Source of the DNA: Lineus longissimus
Lineage: Eukaryota > Nemertea > Pilidiophora > Heteronemertea > Lineidae
Reading direction: 5' to 3'
DNA length: 64,000 bases
Assembly (NCBI RefSeq): GCF_910592395.1
Contig: NC_088318.1
Location: 13,206,349-13,270,348 of the forward strand
Positions 15,828 through 35,700 of this stretch are shown piece after piece. Each line of letters opens with the position of its first letter. The stretch's first letter is position 1. The position numbers and the translations under genes are program-made. The notes under the pieces are model-generated. The model was given only the letters and a program-made list of their open reading frames with translations. It was not told the origin of the DNA and did not search any database.

Positions 15828-16619
15828 CTCAGTTAGATGAACTGATGAAACAATTTTATTTTGATCAGTCACTGCACATGAATTGTCACATCAGGGACGC
15901 TAATTGGACACAAACCGGGTTTTAATATGAAATTTTCTAGCAGACAGCAAACAAGGAAGCGTCGGCCATTTTGAACAAGTGTGCGTGATCACATGACTGA
16001 TGTAGATGAAAAGTGGTCTACAGACCAAATATATTTTCAGGAGTCCGTGTAGCAGTAGCTTTTGTCCTTGGATAAATTTATGTTTTTAACTTGCGATTGA
16101 ATTTGATTGACTTTGTGGTTAGCATGCAACGAAAGCGAATTTTGAAAGGGGCAAGGACCAGGATGCCAGAAAGGCAGAAGGCGATATCATTAAGTTGTCC
16201 ATAGTGTAGAGCTACCAAGGTCTCTATAAACCAGCAATACTAACTCCTCTGGAGGAAGACCCAGTCAAACCAGAGTGTCACATGGAGACAAATTACCCTC
16301 TTCACTGACCCTCTTGTCCCATCTCTGCCTCGAAAAATCAGAGTGGGTCGTGTCCTCCCCTCGCACACGTTACTGATCCTGGAATAGGGATTTTAGCTGG
16401 CCCAGGATACAAGACGGCATGTAGCACCCTAGATAACATTTTAAAGGGGGTTGTGTTATTTTTGGGGGGGGGTGAAACTTTGTCAATACCTGTCTCACAA
16501 CCAGAGGAGGATTTTGTTTGTGGCTTCGAGTCCGACCATTGTCTTGGCTCCTGACCAGCTGACCTTACTCTCACTGTCGTAACTAAACCCCGAGGTCATG
16601 GAAGGCGGAGCAGCCTAGC

Positions 16620-16627
16620 TCACGTGA
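16620..16627. promoter_or_regulatory. TCACGTGA E-box in the SNX16-RAB2 bidirectional region
   Basis: Palindromic TCACGTGA followed by CCAAT at about 16628, located 135 bp upstream of the RAB2 ATG and about 790 bp from the SNX16 ATG. Same core as the site upstream of MDP1. Regulatory use is inferred. Confidence 0.35.
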
Positions 16628-16707
16628 CCAATTAAATTTGAGATGGCCCCCGTAAATTTTACAGCATGCGGCTTATTTGGTCTGAAGTTAACTGTGTTCC
16701 GGCAAAG

Positions 16708-16715
16708 TGACGTCA
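16708..16715. promoter_or_regulatory. Consensus CRE (TGACGTCA) before RAB2
   Basis: A perfect cAMP-response element lies 46 bp before the RAB2 ATG, probably in the core promoter or 5' UTR. Motif only; no transcription start data. Confidence 0.4.
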
Positions 16716-16761
16716 TCGATATTGACATCATCTCGAATTTGTGTCGAATAAAATATCAAAA

Positions 16762-22925
<6,164 letters not shown>

Positions 22926-24883
22926 ATCAAAGACTGGCGCTGGTTCCGCAGCCAAACAAACATTCTATCTAAATCAAGGGACTATTTATAATATCGCCAA
23001 CGGATATTTCCAGCAGGGTATCAGTTCTAAAAGATTGTGTGCCAAATCAAGTAGTTGGACAAGTGTTCTTTGTGCAAATTCACAGGATTATACTTGCGAC
23101 TGTTGGTGATGTTCTTTATATGCATGCGGAAATTCAGAAGGAAGGATTACGCCAAGGAAATCACCGGCAGCCACTGAGGCCCCCTTTGGACTTGTTGATG
23201 CTTTAATAAGGTGTGGATAGACTTTCTCCACAGTGCCCAGTCAATACAACCCTATTGCTTGGGGGAATAGATTTCCGTTAACAACAAACCCGCCTGTATG
23301 CCGCTTTAAAATTAGTTTGGGAAAAAGATGCATCTGCCAGTCTAGTCTTGTTTCTTCATTTAAAAAAGACCTAAAGTCTATTCAGCTGCCCTCTTCCTCG
23401 TTCCTTTACCTGCTACATGCTGTTGCACCATCTTCTCCATGTACAACGATGTGCTATATTTTTGAAAAATATTCGTTCAGCTTAGAATATCTTGTTCCTT
23501 TTTATGCCTACATGGCTCCAAGCCGTAGAAACTTGTTGAACTGGTTAAGCTTTTGAAGTGCAATATTTTTTTTTCTCGGTGGCCTCTGGTATTAATTCAA
23601 ATTGAAGTAAAAACACGCTTCAATTGCAAACTTGAGAAGAATAAATTATCTTTGTCGCTAGAAAGGAAATTTTTGGAGATGTTTGTGCTAAATTTGGTGT
23701 CCGACATTTGCTGTCTATCCTTGAAGTGAGAGGATTAATTTCAGTTCAGGCGTATTTTTAGGACAGACAGTGCAGTTCACTAAATACATTATGCTAATTC
23801 ATTGCTTTCACCCCTGAAATCAAATTAGAACATTCCTTCTTGCCTATGAAAGTATACTTCTGAATGAAGTTGTTTGATTGTTAGGGGTAGTCGCCTGAAA
23901 ATTTAAATTGAAAGAACTGAATCTGCTGGAAATATTCTTGAAACTCTTTGGAGTAAAAGTATGGAAATACAACACATATTTTACGAGTGGTTGTTTCGAC
24001 TGAGACAAGACTCTTGCAATTGAATGGGAATTTTGTCTAGACCCTGAAGTGAGCGTCTGTATAAACCAGTCAGACTGATACCAAATCCACCTGAACCATG
24101 AAGGGTTGATGAGAACTTCCTGCTTTTCTATGAACTCCCATGGTGAGGCCACAATTCTGACCTTGAAATGAAGTCGTCATCACATGGCAGGTGTAAAGGA
24201 AAATTATTTTGTCGGCTTGCTCGTTTATAATATTTGAGACGTGTGAGTCATATTGTCACGACATAAGGTTGGAACGCAGCTGTTATCGAAGCTACAGTAC
24301 TTGTATCTATATCAAAATGTGTGTTGTATTTGACCATGTGTCTTTTGTTGATTTTGCAGTTTGTATTTGATACAAAACACAGCCAAGCGTATAGAATGAT
24401 CTAAATTATTCTGTAAGCTTGGCTTCAAGTATGAGATCCGTAGTTTGTATTGAAAACAGTTTCTGTGTAACATGTATACTGCCCATGTTATGTTATAAAC
24501 AATGAATGTTGTTCAAAACATGTTTCGAATATGGCAATGCAACATGTTTTGCAATCAAGAAAAAAAGGGAATCTTTCGTTATGATTATATGTGAAGTAAA
24601 TGATCTATTGATTCCAATTCATGTTCATTGGGCTGTTCTTTATCCAGTCTCTTGTGTGATTGGTCAGTGATTGATCATGTGACCTCATGCAAGATTCTCG
24701 GCGCTATTCTTGCATACTGTACACATCTGTCAGTTTTGTTCATTCCGTAGGTGTGAATAGAAGTTGATTTAATTTAAGATTCACCCTTTCGTATCCTATG
24801 TAAGAATTATGTGATATAACAGGTCAAAAATGTTGCATGTACATGTAGGAACCTCTTTTCCAGTTTCTCCATTAAATGATATA
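22926..24883 (+). other. Probable RAB2 3' UTR
   Basis: AT-rich sequence follows the RAB2 stop codon with no exon-like open frame. An AATAAA is present at about 23639 and other poly(A)-like signals lie further on, so the UTR may end near 23.66 kb or extend well beyond. I see no other gene here. Confidence 0.35.
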
Positions 24884-24990
24884 CAGTGTAACCTCCCTTA
24901 GCGAACACCTCTCTATTTAGGACCACCTCTCTATTAAGGACACTAGTTTTGGTCCCAAACTGGTTGTTTCCATTCAATTTGACCTTTCTT
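24884..24990 (+). mobile_element. Left-end fragment of the CAGT...CCTCCCTTA element family
   Basis: CAGTGTAACCTCCCTTAGCG is followed by two ACCTCTCTATT(T/A)AGGAC segments and TTTTGGTCCCAAA. It closely matches the left half of the element at 37296-37473, is preceded by TA, and the right end is missing. Confidence 0.6.
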
Positions 24991-27398
24991 GTGTTTCTGT
25001 ATGTGAAATAACAGAAGGTTAGACCTTCATTTTCTCATGAAAGGATCAGCCATCCTTCCGAAGTGGTGAGGAGTGATGCAATACCAATATTGAAACAGCA
25101 TGACCAATATCTTCAAAGGATTTTAAAATATTCTCTCACGGATACGAAAGGGTCAAAATTATCATTGTCTGATGATGAATTTAATATATAGATATAAATA
25201 TAAAGTTAAACATTGATGTATTGTAGTCGCACGGTGTAAATATTGCTATTTGATTCAAACTTCCGAAATGTTCTTCACATTATTCCCTCTATCATAATCA
25301 TGAACATTGTTAACCCCACTCTGAATATTTTGATGTTTTCAGTCAATATATTGTTGTTATACACTTCCTTGACACTACTGACTGACAGTACCCCACATCT
25401 GAATACCGAAACATTTTAACAAAAACAATTGCATAGAAAGATTATGTTGAAAATCAGTCGGTGTTAACACAAAAACAATGAGAGTCACAGCAGAAGAGTT
25501 GCATTTACTTGAAAAGACCTAAGTGGTTTGGGTACCTAAACTCTTCACAAAGCATATTGTTGGCTGGCATACAACCAAGATAATCAGGGTACTGATAGTC
25601 TAAACGATTGTTAACTGAAGCACTGAGAATATTTTTCTAAAGGGTTCATTGTCTCCTTGTAACATTTCATAATGCTAATCCTCCTTGAAAGATTCTATTG
25701 GCACCATACTGTAGTGCGCTGCTATGAAAATTATTTATGGGGATTATATTCTCGCCATTGATGTCAAATTGTCATCCCCACTGTGTGTTATGTTGCCCAA
25801 TTTGTGCAGCATCTTGTGGTCATCGTCTTCGTGTAATACTAACTGGTTTAGAAGATGAGTTCTCAAGAACTAAAATACAAAAAATACAACTAAGAAATCT
25901 TTGGAATAATAGATTGCTTTCTTGTGCATTGTGCTTCTGATTCTGTTATAAATAGAGTCATTCTATAAAACTTGGACCTTTTGAGCTTGAATATTGTTCA
26001 GATTTGTGCATTTATAGATAATGAGATGCGTGTGTGTGTTTGAAATATTGTAATTTTGAAGAACACATTGTCTTCAGTTCTAAATAGTTGTTGGGTTAGC
26101 AGGTCCCTGCAATGACCATTGATTGACGTGTTACGAATATTTTATCCTGCAAAATTTTAATTTTCCTTGACAAATGGGTAGTCAACGGGAGGAAGGGATT
26201 GATGCCTGTTTTCCTTGTTTCATTCCTCCTTTCATATTATGATGTCAATCCCAGGAATTGATGCATGCTTCGTCAATCTTTTCTAATATCTGTAGAATTC
26301 AATGGCCATACATGTACCAGTAACTCTGTCTGAAACTATTTTCCTTTCGAATGCTGTACATACAACTACACGAAGATATTTGTCCGATTCTATTCAACTC
26401 TATATTGTTTGTTGTGCATTGTCTACTATAGCTGTTTATTTCTAAACAACATGTTTCTTTAGATCAGTTCTAAGTTACCGGTTTGGAAGTTTGATCGAGT
26501 GTCTACCACTAAAAAGTGCTTCGATTCTAAAGTTGAAAATCATTCCCAGAAATGGGAATTACGATTTGCACATTGGGACTTTATATAGTGATCCTTGACC
26601 ACCTCAATTGCGTAAATTGGTCAATAAGGTATTTACCCGCTGATTGTGTATCACAACCCAAAGTGAATCAAGACCCAATGGATACTCGAACTTCTGATAA
26701 AATTTCTGCAGGTAATGTTGCAGCAAGATTGATACGAGTCTAACTACCATCTGTTGTGGATATCATAACGTTGTTATGTCAATATCATTTGATATGATAT
26801 GGTTTTGTTGTGGTGCCTTCAGGTGGCGCCTCTCTCATTGTCTTCATGCCCCTTCGTGTATTTCTACTTACTGCAAACCGACCAATTTTCGCATTGTTTT
26901 AGTTCTGGATTCACAAGAAACAGAATTTTAAACTTAAAAAAATTTCGTGATTTTTCATCTTTGAGGGATGTCGACATTTCTTTCGGTTTTCCAGTAAAAA
27001 TATCATTTCTCGCGATATCTATTTTTGCAAGTCGAGGTTCATTGCAAAAATAAACTCCCGCGAAAAAATTGGTGGTCTACAGTACGTGATAACATGGTCA
27101 GCACATTGTTTCCTATTGGGTTCTCTTCATGTTAGATTTGTCTATTTCTGGGTGAGACATGTTGTATGTGGCTACATATAAATCGAATGTAACTATCAGA
27201 TATTCATCTGAATAAGCACGATAAACGACAAATATTTAAGATTATTCTGTGTCTTCTTCTTTGGTCAGAGAACACCTCAGCAAGGTTCTTGCCACGGCCA
27301 ACAAGCTTCTCAGGTTGTATATCCATATACCGTCTCCTCGAGTAGTTTTCACTCTTCTGTGTTTGCTAAATGGAAGTTCCCATTGTACCGACACCACC
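24991..27398. other. AT-rich intergenic sequence
   Basis: I see no supportable gene. Open frames are short and lack exon context. Part could belong to a long RAB2 3' UTR. Confidence 0.35.
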
Positions 27399-28510
27399 AG
27401 GGAACAGTCGTGGTCTGGTTGTGACTTTGTCCATGCAAATTTTTTACAAAACACCCTGTATGCCAAACTGTCTTCATCATGAACAACATGAACATATAGA
27501 TCATGCTGACTGTGGTCTGGTTGCGACTTGGTCTGTGTATATTGACTTCGAGGACTGTCTGTGGTCTACTTTATCAGAATGTCCCCACCAAGCAGTACAA
27601 GCATCGTTCATGTCCTATGAGGACAATTTGGAAGACAGGGTGTTCTGTAAAGATTATAAATTAGCACAGACACTGACTCTTTCTATAAAGACAGATTGGA
27701 AGACAGGGTGTTCCATAAAAGTTACGAATTGGCACGGACAAGCATGAACGAATAGAGCATGCCTAAAGTGGTCTGGTTGTGACTTGGTCTGTGTATATTG
27801 ACTTCGAGGACTGTCTGTGGTCTACTTTATCAGAATGTCCCCACCAAGCAGTGCTAGCATGCTATATTCGTTCATGTCCTATGAGGACAATTTGGACGAC
27901 AGGGTCTTCTGTAAAGATTTTAAATTAGCACAGACACTGACTTCGAGGACTGTCTGTGGTCTACTTTATCAGAATGTCCCCACCAAGCAGTGCAAGCATG
28001 CTATATTTGTTCATGTCCTATGAGGACAATTTGGACGACAGGGTCTTCTGTAAAGATTTATAAATTAGCACAGACACTGACTCTTTCTATTAGGAGAGTT
28101 TGGAAGACATGGTGTTCCATAAAAGTTACGAATTGGCACGGACAAGCATGAAGGAATAGAGCATGCTGAAAGTGGGCTGGTTGCGACTTGGTCTGTGTAT
28201 ATTGACTTCGAGGACTGTCTGTGGTCTACTTTATCAGAATGTCCTCACCAAGCAGTGCAAGCATGCTATATTCGTTCATGTCCTATGAGGACAATTTGGA
28301 AGACAGGGTGTTCTGTAAAGATTATAAATTAGCACAGACACTGACTCTTTCTATGAAGTCAGTTTGGAAGACAGGGTGCTCCATCAAAGTTACGAATTGG
28401 CACGGACAAGCATGAACGAATAGAGCATGCTGAAAGTGGCCTGGTTGTGACTTGGTCTGTGTATATTGACTTCGAGGACTGTCTGTGGTCTAGCATTGTG
28501 CAATATGACC
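27399..28510 (+). repeat. Tandem array, about 260-bp unit with an internal 150-bp duplication
   Basis: The word GTCTGTGTATATTGACTTCG recurs at 27531, 27787, 28191 and 28455. Each copy is followed by GAGGACTGTCTGTGGTCTA and, in most, by ACTTTATCAGAATGTCC and a CAAGCATGC segment. Spacings are 256, 404 and 264; the longer one holds an extra partial unit at about 27937-28080. Open frames in the array only reflect the repeat and are not treated as genes. Confidence 0.8.
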
Positions 28511-29062
28511 CAATTGTGACTTTGCCCATCTGATCAAAAATTGTCCTCGGTACAATATCACAGCTAAACGTTCTCAACACATTCCTTCTCAGTAGTACTA
28601 TACTTTAATACTGCCTTTGTCTTGAAGAGAGATTTCATTGTTTATGTAAAAGTGGATAAGAAATACCCATGACCCAGATGTCCACTCCAGTTTATCTTTT
28701 TTATGGACACCTTGTTCTCAAAACTGTCCTCGTAAAACAGTTTGAAAGAATACTGCATGATCCGAATTGAATATGCTCTGGTTGTGACTCTGTCCGTGTC
28801 TGGCTCTTCTTCATGAATATTTGCTGCCTCCGAGTCAGTCTGTAGCCGACACTGATGCCTTTGATGGCAACAGGCAGGAAAATGAAATGCTGCCCCCCAG
28901 CCCGGTGATGTCAGTTGTCCTCGCCAATCACAATTCGGCACTGATTGGTTATTTTGCAGTACCAGGACTCCAGCCAGCTAGGGATTTGCATTTGCTCTAA
29001 CGAGTACCAGCTGCAAGGTTTCATATCTTCTGAATAAGCTCGAGTCATAATTCATTATAGTA
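28511..29062. other. Intergenic gap between convergent RAB2 and RBL
   Basis: No gene or clear repeat is seen. It separates the tandem array from the presumed end of the RBL 3' UTR. Confidence 0.35.
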
Positions 29063-32000
29063 TTGTGATCTTTATTGATATCTTCAACAGTACAGAGGAT
29101 AAGACAGTGGGGCAGTGACCTCAGAAAGTCACCTTCAAGTTTGGTTACAGCATAACCATTACCATGATTACACGAAAAAATATAACAAGAATCCAACTAT
29201 TCTTTGTACAAAGTCATTTCCAAGGACAAATACAGAGTACACATGTACTTAGTAACATCTTTATACAAAGTTTACCAAACAAGTTCACCAACCAACCTTT
29301 AGAACCCCTGGTATGAATAGTTTTCTTTTGCGGAACCATCGAATACAGAACAACCAAAATTGGTGCCAACAGATGGAGACGAAAAGTATGTGAGCAAACT
29401 TGCGATCAGAAGGTCGTGGATTCGAGGCCCAACCAGGGTCACTCCAGAAGGTCGTGGATTCTAGGCCCTGCCACTCTATACTCTCAACCTGGCCATAATT
29501 GGCCAAACACAGCACAGTATGTGTGCTCCGTGGCTTCTTCAAGAAAGTTTTTTTTTGTTTAGGCAGGGGAACAAATGTAAAGCAATTTGCGAATGTTGTA
29601 CATTATAAACTGCTGTATAAGAACTTGCTTCTCTTTATATGAAAAGTGAGAAGACCCATTGGGCAGGAGATTTTCATGAGATAGTACAGCCAAGAGAGAA
29701 AACTGAACAGTGATTTGAGACCCGATTTTCTCACACATGACCATAATGCCACACACTGCAAGATAAAACAATTGACATAAAAGGGTTTAACACTAAACCA
29801 ATCAGGAGAAATGCAAAGAGGCATCAAAATCACAAAATTAAGATAATCCTAACACACCAGATGCCACAGTTTTTACAAATCAAATAAATATGAACAAGTT
29901 CGCTCTACTGTGCCACAGCAGGACCATTTCATTGCCAAATTAATTGGTGTAGAATGTCTTTTGGCTGATCTTCTTGATAAAACACAACTCACAAATAGGA
30001 ACTTTAACAACGTCCCGACGAGACAAGTTAAAATAAAACAGGCATAGTCTTTGAGGAGGTGGCACAGAAAGTTGACCGAGATTTGCCAAACACTGACCAT
30101 GTCTCGCTTTGCCTCTCGGCTTCAAAGCCTGATGTTAGGTCCATGAACTTGTTGTAAGAATGGGCACCAGGTGTACAAGGACTACTTGACATCATCTGAT
30201 TTACTTATAAACAACAAAACAGCATTACGCTAAAAATCCAATGTACAATTTATACATAAGAAACATGGTCACTATTTCATTTCACTGTAAGCTGGCTAGA
30301 AACTGATGCAGTCACAGGCTGAATGGAGAGGCCATATTGGTGATCACAACAGTGGTCCAGACTCGGGTAAAAATAACTCAGGAAGTATGTCACGACGGCA
30401 AAAATTATGTCAAACAAATTTGATGTCATGTCTGTTGCACATTGCAGAAATGACAGAGATCTATCTCACCCTTGATTGTTAACTTGCAAGTGCTGAACGC
30501 AAGTGCTGAACCCGTCTCACAGTGTTTTTTAGGATTTTATACCAATTTTTTACCGATTTTGGCATGCGAGCCTGCAACAGTTTCTGGCGAACTCGAATGA
30601 AAATGCTCTGCTTGAAATCATACCAGGTATCAACCTAACAACCTGACAACAACCTGACCATTACCAACTAAAAGTACCAAATAAAAACAGAGTCTGTCTA
30701 CATTTCCAACCCGGTTATAAGTAATCATCAACGTCAAATTTGCTGCCATTTGTCGCCACAACCCACCCCACCCATTTCTTCATAAAAGGCATGTATCATC
30801 ATGGCTACTGGAATCTAAATGCAAGAAATTACCATCAACACTTACTGTTGAGAATGTTTTTTCATTTCTGCAGCGCCTTTTTTTATTGGCAGACAAATTC
30901 AGACCACTAAATACACAGAATCAAGTAAACTGGGCACATACAGCCGTATAATAGTAATATTCCGAAAACTAAACTAAAGCTGTTTATACCCAAGTAGAAT
31001 TGTGTTATACATAATCTCCTATATATACTGCTATGTAAAAACAATCCAGAGTTATACTTATATTCAGGATACGAGAACAAATTCATATTATGTCTATCGC
31101 AGGCAGCCTACCCATATCAAATTTCAAAAATGCAATTTTGTGTAGACTACTAGAATTGTAATTATTGTTGCTATTTGAAGAAACTCTCCGACATTGGAGT
31201 GGCCAATGAATGTTGTCTACATCCTAAAAGATGAATATCTGAGAACACATATATCTGGAACGCACATTTCTGTTGCCCGCCCTAAAAAAAGCACCCAGGA
31301 GCTTTCAAATTATTCTGCTCTTTAAAACTGACACAATGGGACAGAATTTCTTCAAAACTAAAACTAATGCATCTTTTTGTAACCTGAATACGCCAACTCC
31401 CAGACTTCCAATTTCAAAAGTCTATCTGAGCTCAACGAAAATTTATTCAAAATTTAATGAAATTTCAAGTGCTCGTATATTTTACTGATCATCTGAATGT
31501 GAAATATTTCTGTAATAAAAAGTATATTCTACTCTGTCTATTTACAACCTTCCATTTACATCATGTATTGTAAGTAAAATCTTTAGAACTAATCTCTTAT
31601 TTAAAATCCTATTACAAAACTCACAAGAAGAAAACACCACAGAATCACTTAAGAACATGCAGAAATTACATTTGGGGTGAAATTGATCAAAAAGTGAAAA
31701 CTATGAAATGTTTGCGAGAGTTGTATTTTTGTGGACGCACTGTCAAATGCCAACCTTAAATTTCGACAGCGAACGAGATATTCCGCCCACCGCCAGTTGA
31801 AAGTTAGAAACATTGACAACGTTCAGCTCCACAAACAAATCAAGGTTCATAAGAGGCACCAAATTTGTTAATTTTTGGAAAATTTTTCCAACAATGCAGG
31901 ACCTGAGTGACCTCCTAAAAAGATGCTAGACAGTGGAGGTCATCTCTTCAATTTTTGTAACAAGCATAACTATTTCAACCTATGAGATCACTTACAATGC

Positions 32001-32755
32001 CTGGGCAAGTTCCAAAACTGAGTGGGTTTAAATAAACAAATGCAACGACTCCAGTCTATTCAGACGTTTCGTATAATTGGTACCAAATCTGAAACAGACT
32101 ACGGATAGGAGCAGTGTTTGCTTTACATGTAGATGCCAAGTATGACAGCAAATAGATTCGCAAACAAACACTGGCCTGGTTTTAGAATTTCATTCGTTAA
32201 GGGTCTCTGTTTTTTCTATCTCTAAGCATTGTAAGCCAAAAAACACAGATTGTAAATACCCAAATAATTCCAATTTAAGTTGTAAACCAGCTCTGAAGTG
32301 AAACACTTAACAAGCAAACACTGGAACTAATTTTTGTCTCAAAGATAGTAGTGGAACCAGCCCATCACAACCACATCCTACAGTAATATCAAAATACAAA
32401 CGCATGGAAAATTTTTTAAACTGGCGCAATGTGGTCACAAATCTTACCATGCTTCCACGATGAGATTCAACTTCACAGAAAAAACAGGTGAACTCAAGAA
32501 CAGACACTAAAGAATCACAGTTCTCCCCGATCCTAATATAAACCGTATCTTGAAATCACCTATGTTATAATGGATTGGGTATATAATACAACTCCCAAAG
32601 TGGATTATGTAAAGTTAAGATAATGCTGTGCACTGATTATCTCTTTGAAAATCTGTCGACTTGCTTTTTGAAAGATTTTACAGCATTGAAATGCATGCTT
32701 TGTCACAATCATTTCTTAAAAATAATCAGCGCACACAAAAGCTCCTAATCACAGC
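29063..32755 (-). other. Probable long 3' UTR of the RBL gene
   Basis: About 3.7 kb without exon-like frames follows the RBL stop codon. A minus-strand AATAAA is at 29071-29076. Poly(A) position and continuity of the UTR are inferred; nearer signals may be used instead. Confidence 0.35.
29395..29545. mobile_element. tRNA-derived SINE-like remnant
   Basis: Two successive GTGGATTC(G/T)AGGCCC segments resemble the RNA polymerase III B box of tRNA-derived SINEs (GGTTCGANTCC) preceded by AGAAGGTC. No intact A box or tRNA fold can be drawn, so it is listed as a remnant in the presumed RBL 3' UTR. Confidence 0.35.
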
Positions 32756-35700
32756 TCAGTTGAGTCCATTGCTGCCATGTCGTTCATTCTGAAGCGTGAC
32801 TAATTTACACTGTATCACGGGACTTTCACCGGGCCGCAGACGTTTAGCTGCCGACATCTCCGATTCGTCATCGCCACGGAGCAGACGCTTAGCCGTTGAT
32901 TTCCTTTCACCGAGTTTGATCATGTTGTTTATTGCACGCAAATCCTGGAATGGAGAGCCACTTCAATGAATTTGCAAGTTAAGCAAGAGATACAGTCACA
33001 AGACAGATGGAGCCAACGTGAAATTTACGTAACTTCATCTTGTACGACATCAGCAAGAGCTGCAGTGTCACAGAGCTAACACCTTTGATTTTTCTTTACT
33101 ACCAGGCCTTTCAATTACATGGAGACCTCTACACCCTGTATTTTTTTAGCCTATTTTGGGGACATGTTTTTTTTTCTTTTTAGCTTAATTTGGGGACATT
33201 TCGTCGTGCCAATTTGCCTGAACATCGACGTCCTTATTGACTGACATTGTCACATGCACCTGAAAACTCATAATTTTAGGATGAAAAGTATCAAATTAGG
33301 CCATTTAGGATGAGATTTGGTCATTTAAGGTGTCAAAAAACGCTTCAGGGGGTCAAATTACCCCTATAAAAAAAAAATTATTTATTTTTTTCTTCTATTT
33401 TGGGGACATTTTTTCAGGGCCTAATTTGGGGACATGCCAAATTTCCTACACCGTATAGCGAGTGAAGATGATGTAATCGAAAGGCCTGACTACATGAACA
33501 CTCATTCAACCATGTCTTGTCACTGATATCAAATCTGAGCCGTACATACCTTAGCTGGGCTCCGATTAAAACAGTAAAGCATCTTACTGGTCGGTGTGAG
33601 GGGTGTGTGGATGTTTTTGATTGGCGAGATATATATGCTGTGGTTACTCGACACCTTCCTTGGCGACGTGGTCAGAGACCGCACCATCGGCAGGGGAGAC
33701 AACATAGGGCATTCCTGAAATTAGAAGAAAGGTCAATAAGGATTTTAGCTCGAGAACACTATATGTGACCCACCACGACAAAATGAGTCGCATGTCGCCC
33801 AGAAGATGAGCCTAAAATGACACCAGGACATAAAAGAAGAAATTGATATGCTCCGATTTTACAAAAGGCAGACAATGGTGAAATGAACAACCAATCTGTC
33901 TCAACCTGTCAAGCTCAGAGCGACATGCGACCTGTTTTGTCATGGCGGGTCACATATGTGTCAAAAATACTATCAAAGCAAGTTCTTGTTTAGTGCAATA
34001 TGATTCATAACATTCTCAAGAAATTTTATATTTGGGACTGATTAAATATGGTTACTTACCCCTTTATCTTGATTCTGAACCGAGAACTTCAGAGCAAAGC
34101 CTTTGATCTTCTTTACAAATACCTACAAAGAGAAAAATATTACAATCAAATCGGGGAGAAAAGCTCAAATAAAGTGCTTTCATGAAGTTTGTGGATAGGA
34201 AACTCTAATTGGCCGTGACATCAATGATAACAGAGATCTAAGTGATGACAGTCGTACTCTATCGTCGTATGTGTGACATCTCCAACACTCTGTGACATCA
34301 CAACGTCCTTTTTCCATTTTTCCTTACAACTCAAGTACCTTTTGTTAGATTTGGTGAAGCAGCACTGTGATAGTGCGCTTCAGAATCAATTAGAAAGCTA
34401 ACTTACTGTGTTGTAAAACTTGATGAGATCACCCCTATCCTCGTACTCAAAACTCATGCCCGTGCCGCTCAGTTTCGTAGGCGTGGGAGGCTGACTTCCC
34501 GAGTGTGGGAGTGGCAGTGTGCTGGTTGACCGAATCGTACTTAATCGATCAGCTCGCTCTGAAACATCAAACACGTTATTATTTTACAGGGTGAAAGGAT
34601 GTGTCAAATGATACGTTATTTGCAAATAGTTGACAAAGTAATAAGCTTCTCGAACTCGATATTAATACTACTTACTCTTCTCTTTCTCTTCCTTGTCCTC
34701 ACTGACGGGCGACGCCGAACCACTGGTGCTACCAGAGGTTCGCCTCTTTCGACTTGTTAACAGCACACTTCGATATACCTGTAATAAGAATTAAGTTAGA
34801 ACCTCGTCAGATCGGCAGGAATAGGGAGAACATGTACTTGTAGCGGCTCAATCTGTTTACATTTGGAATCTTGTATCAAAGAATCAGTTCTTTCCATAAC
34901 TAGCTCCAGAGTTCTTAAGAAGTCTGGAGAAAGTCACTTGGGTTAGCAAAGATTGCGATAGGAGAAGGAGAGCAACTGCAAGGTGAGAAGCACTTCTCTA
35001 AATTACTGACCCACAAGCCACCTGATAGCCAACATATTGTGAACATCTGAATGCAGAAGAAGAGAGGAATATTGACTCACATGGCTTTGAGCCTGAGGCT
35101 GCAGCCTATAGCACTTCATGATTTCCTGGAACGGCTTGTCATTCCCGGTGACCTTCGACATAACATATATGGCACACATAATCAGCTGGTCAATATTACG
35201 ATCCATCATCATATCGATGTCATGGACGAGGCAGTGTTCGAAACATGTCCAAATTTTGCTGCGCAGTTCGCTGTTGATATCGAGATGTTCACAGAGATCA
35301 CGTAATCGCACGCTAGCCAGATGATACACCTGCAAAAAAACCGGAGAAGATTACAGCAATTCATGAATAAATCTTGTCTTGGTTCCCATCTATTTGTGTT
35401 AATATATAGATGGGTACGGTACAGTCAACCAGTAAATCACCAAAGAGCCAACTTTCCTCAGGGAGGTCCAATAACCGCCTGAGGAAAATGTTGCTACAAG
35501 ATTCTGAATTATGCAGAGATAGCTTCCGATCATTCGCCTCCGCCCATGACTGATGGTGACAGAGGCAATATGGTGCGCCTTGGTATACACCTTTGAGCAG
35601 ACGATGTCATCACCATCATATCGTTCTGTTAAAAATAAACTTACCTTTCGGAAGAACAGAGCCAGCGAGCCTGTTTTCTTTGGTTTATTACTAACTGTGG

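Noticed and set aside
15825-15872. Longer SNX16 N-terminus starting at a GTG
   Set aside because: Animal genes rarely start at GTG. The first ATG after the in-frame stop is at 15827, so that start was used.
27399-28510. A CRISPR-like array or a repeated protein gene
   Set aside because: Units are about 260 bp with no short repeat/unique spacer pattern, the genome is eukaryotic, and the frames break between units.
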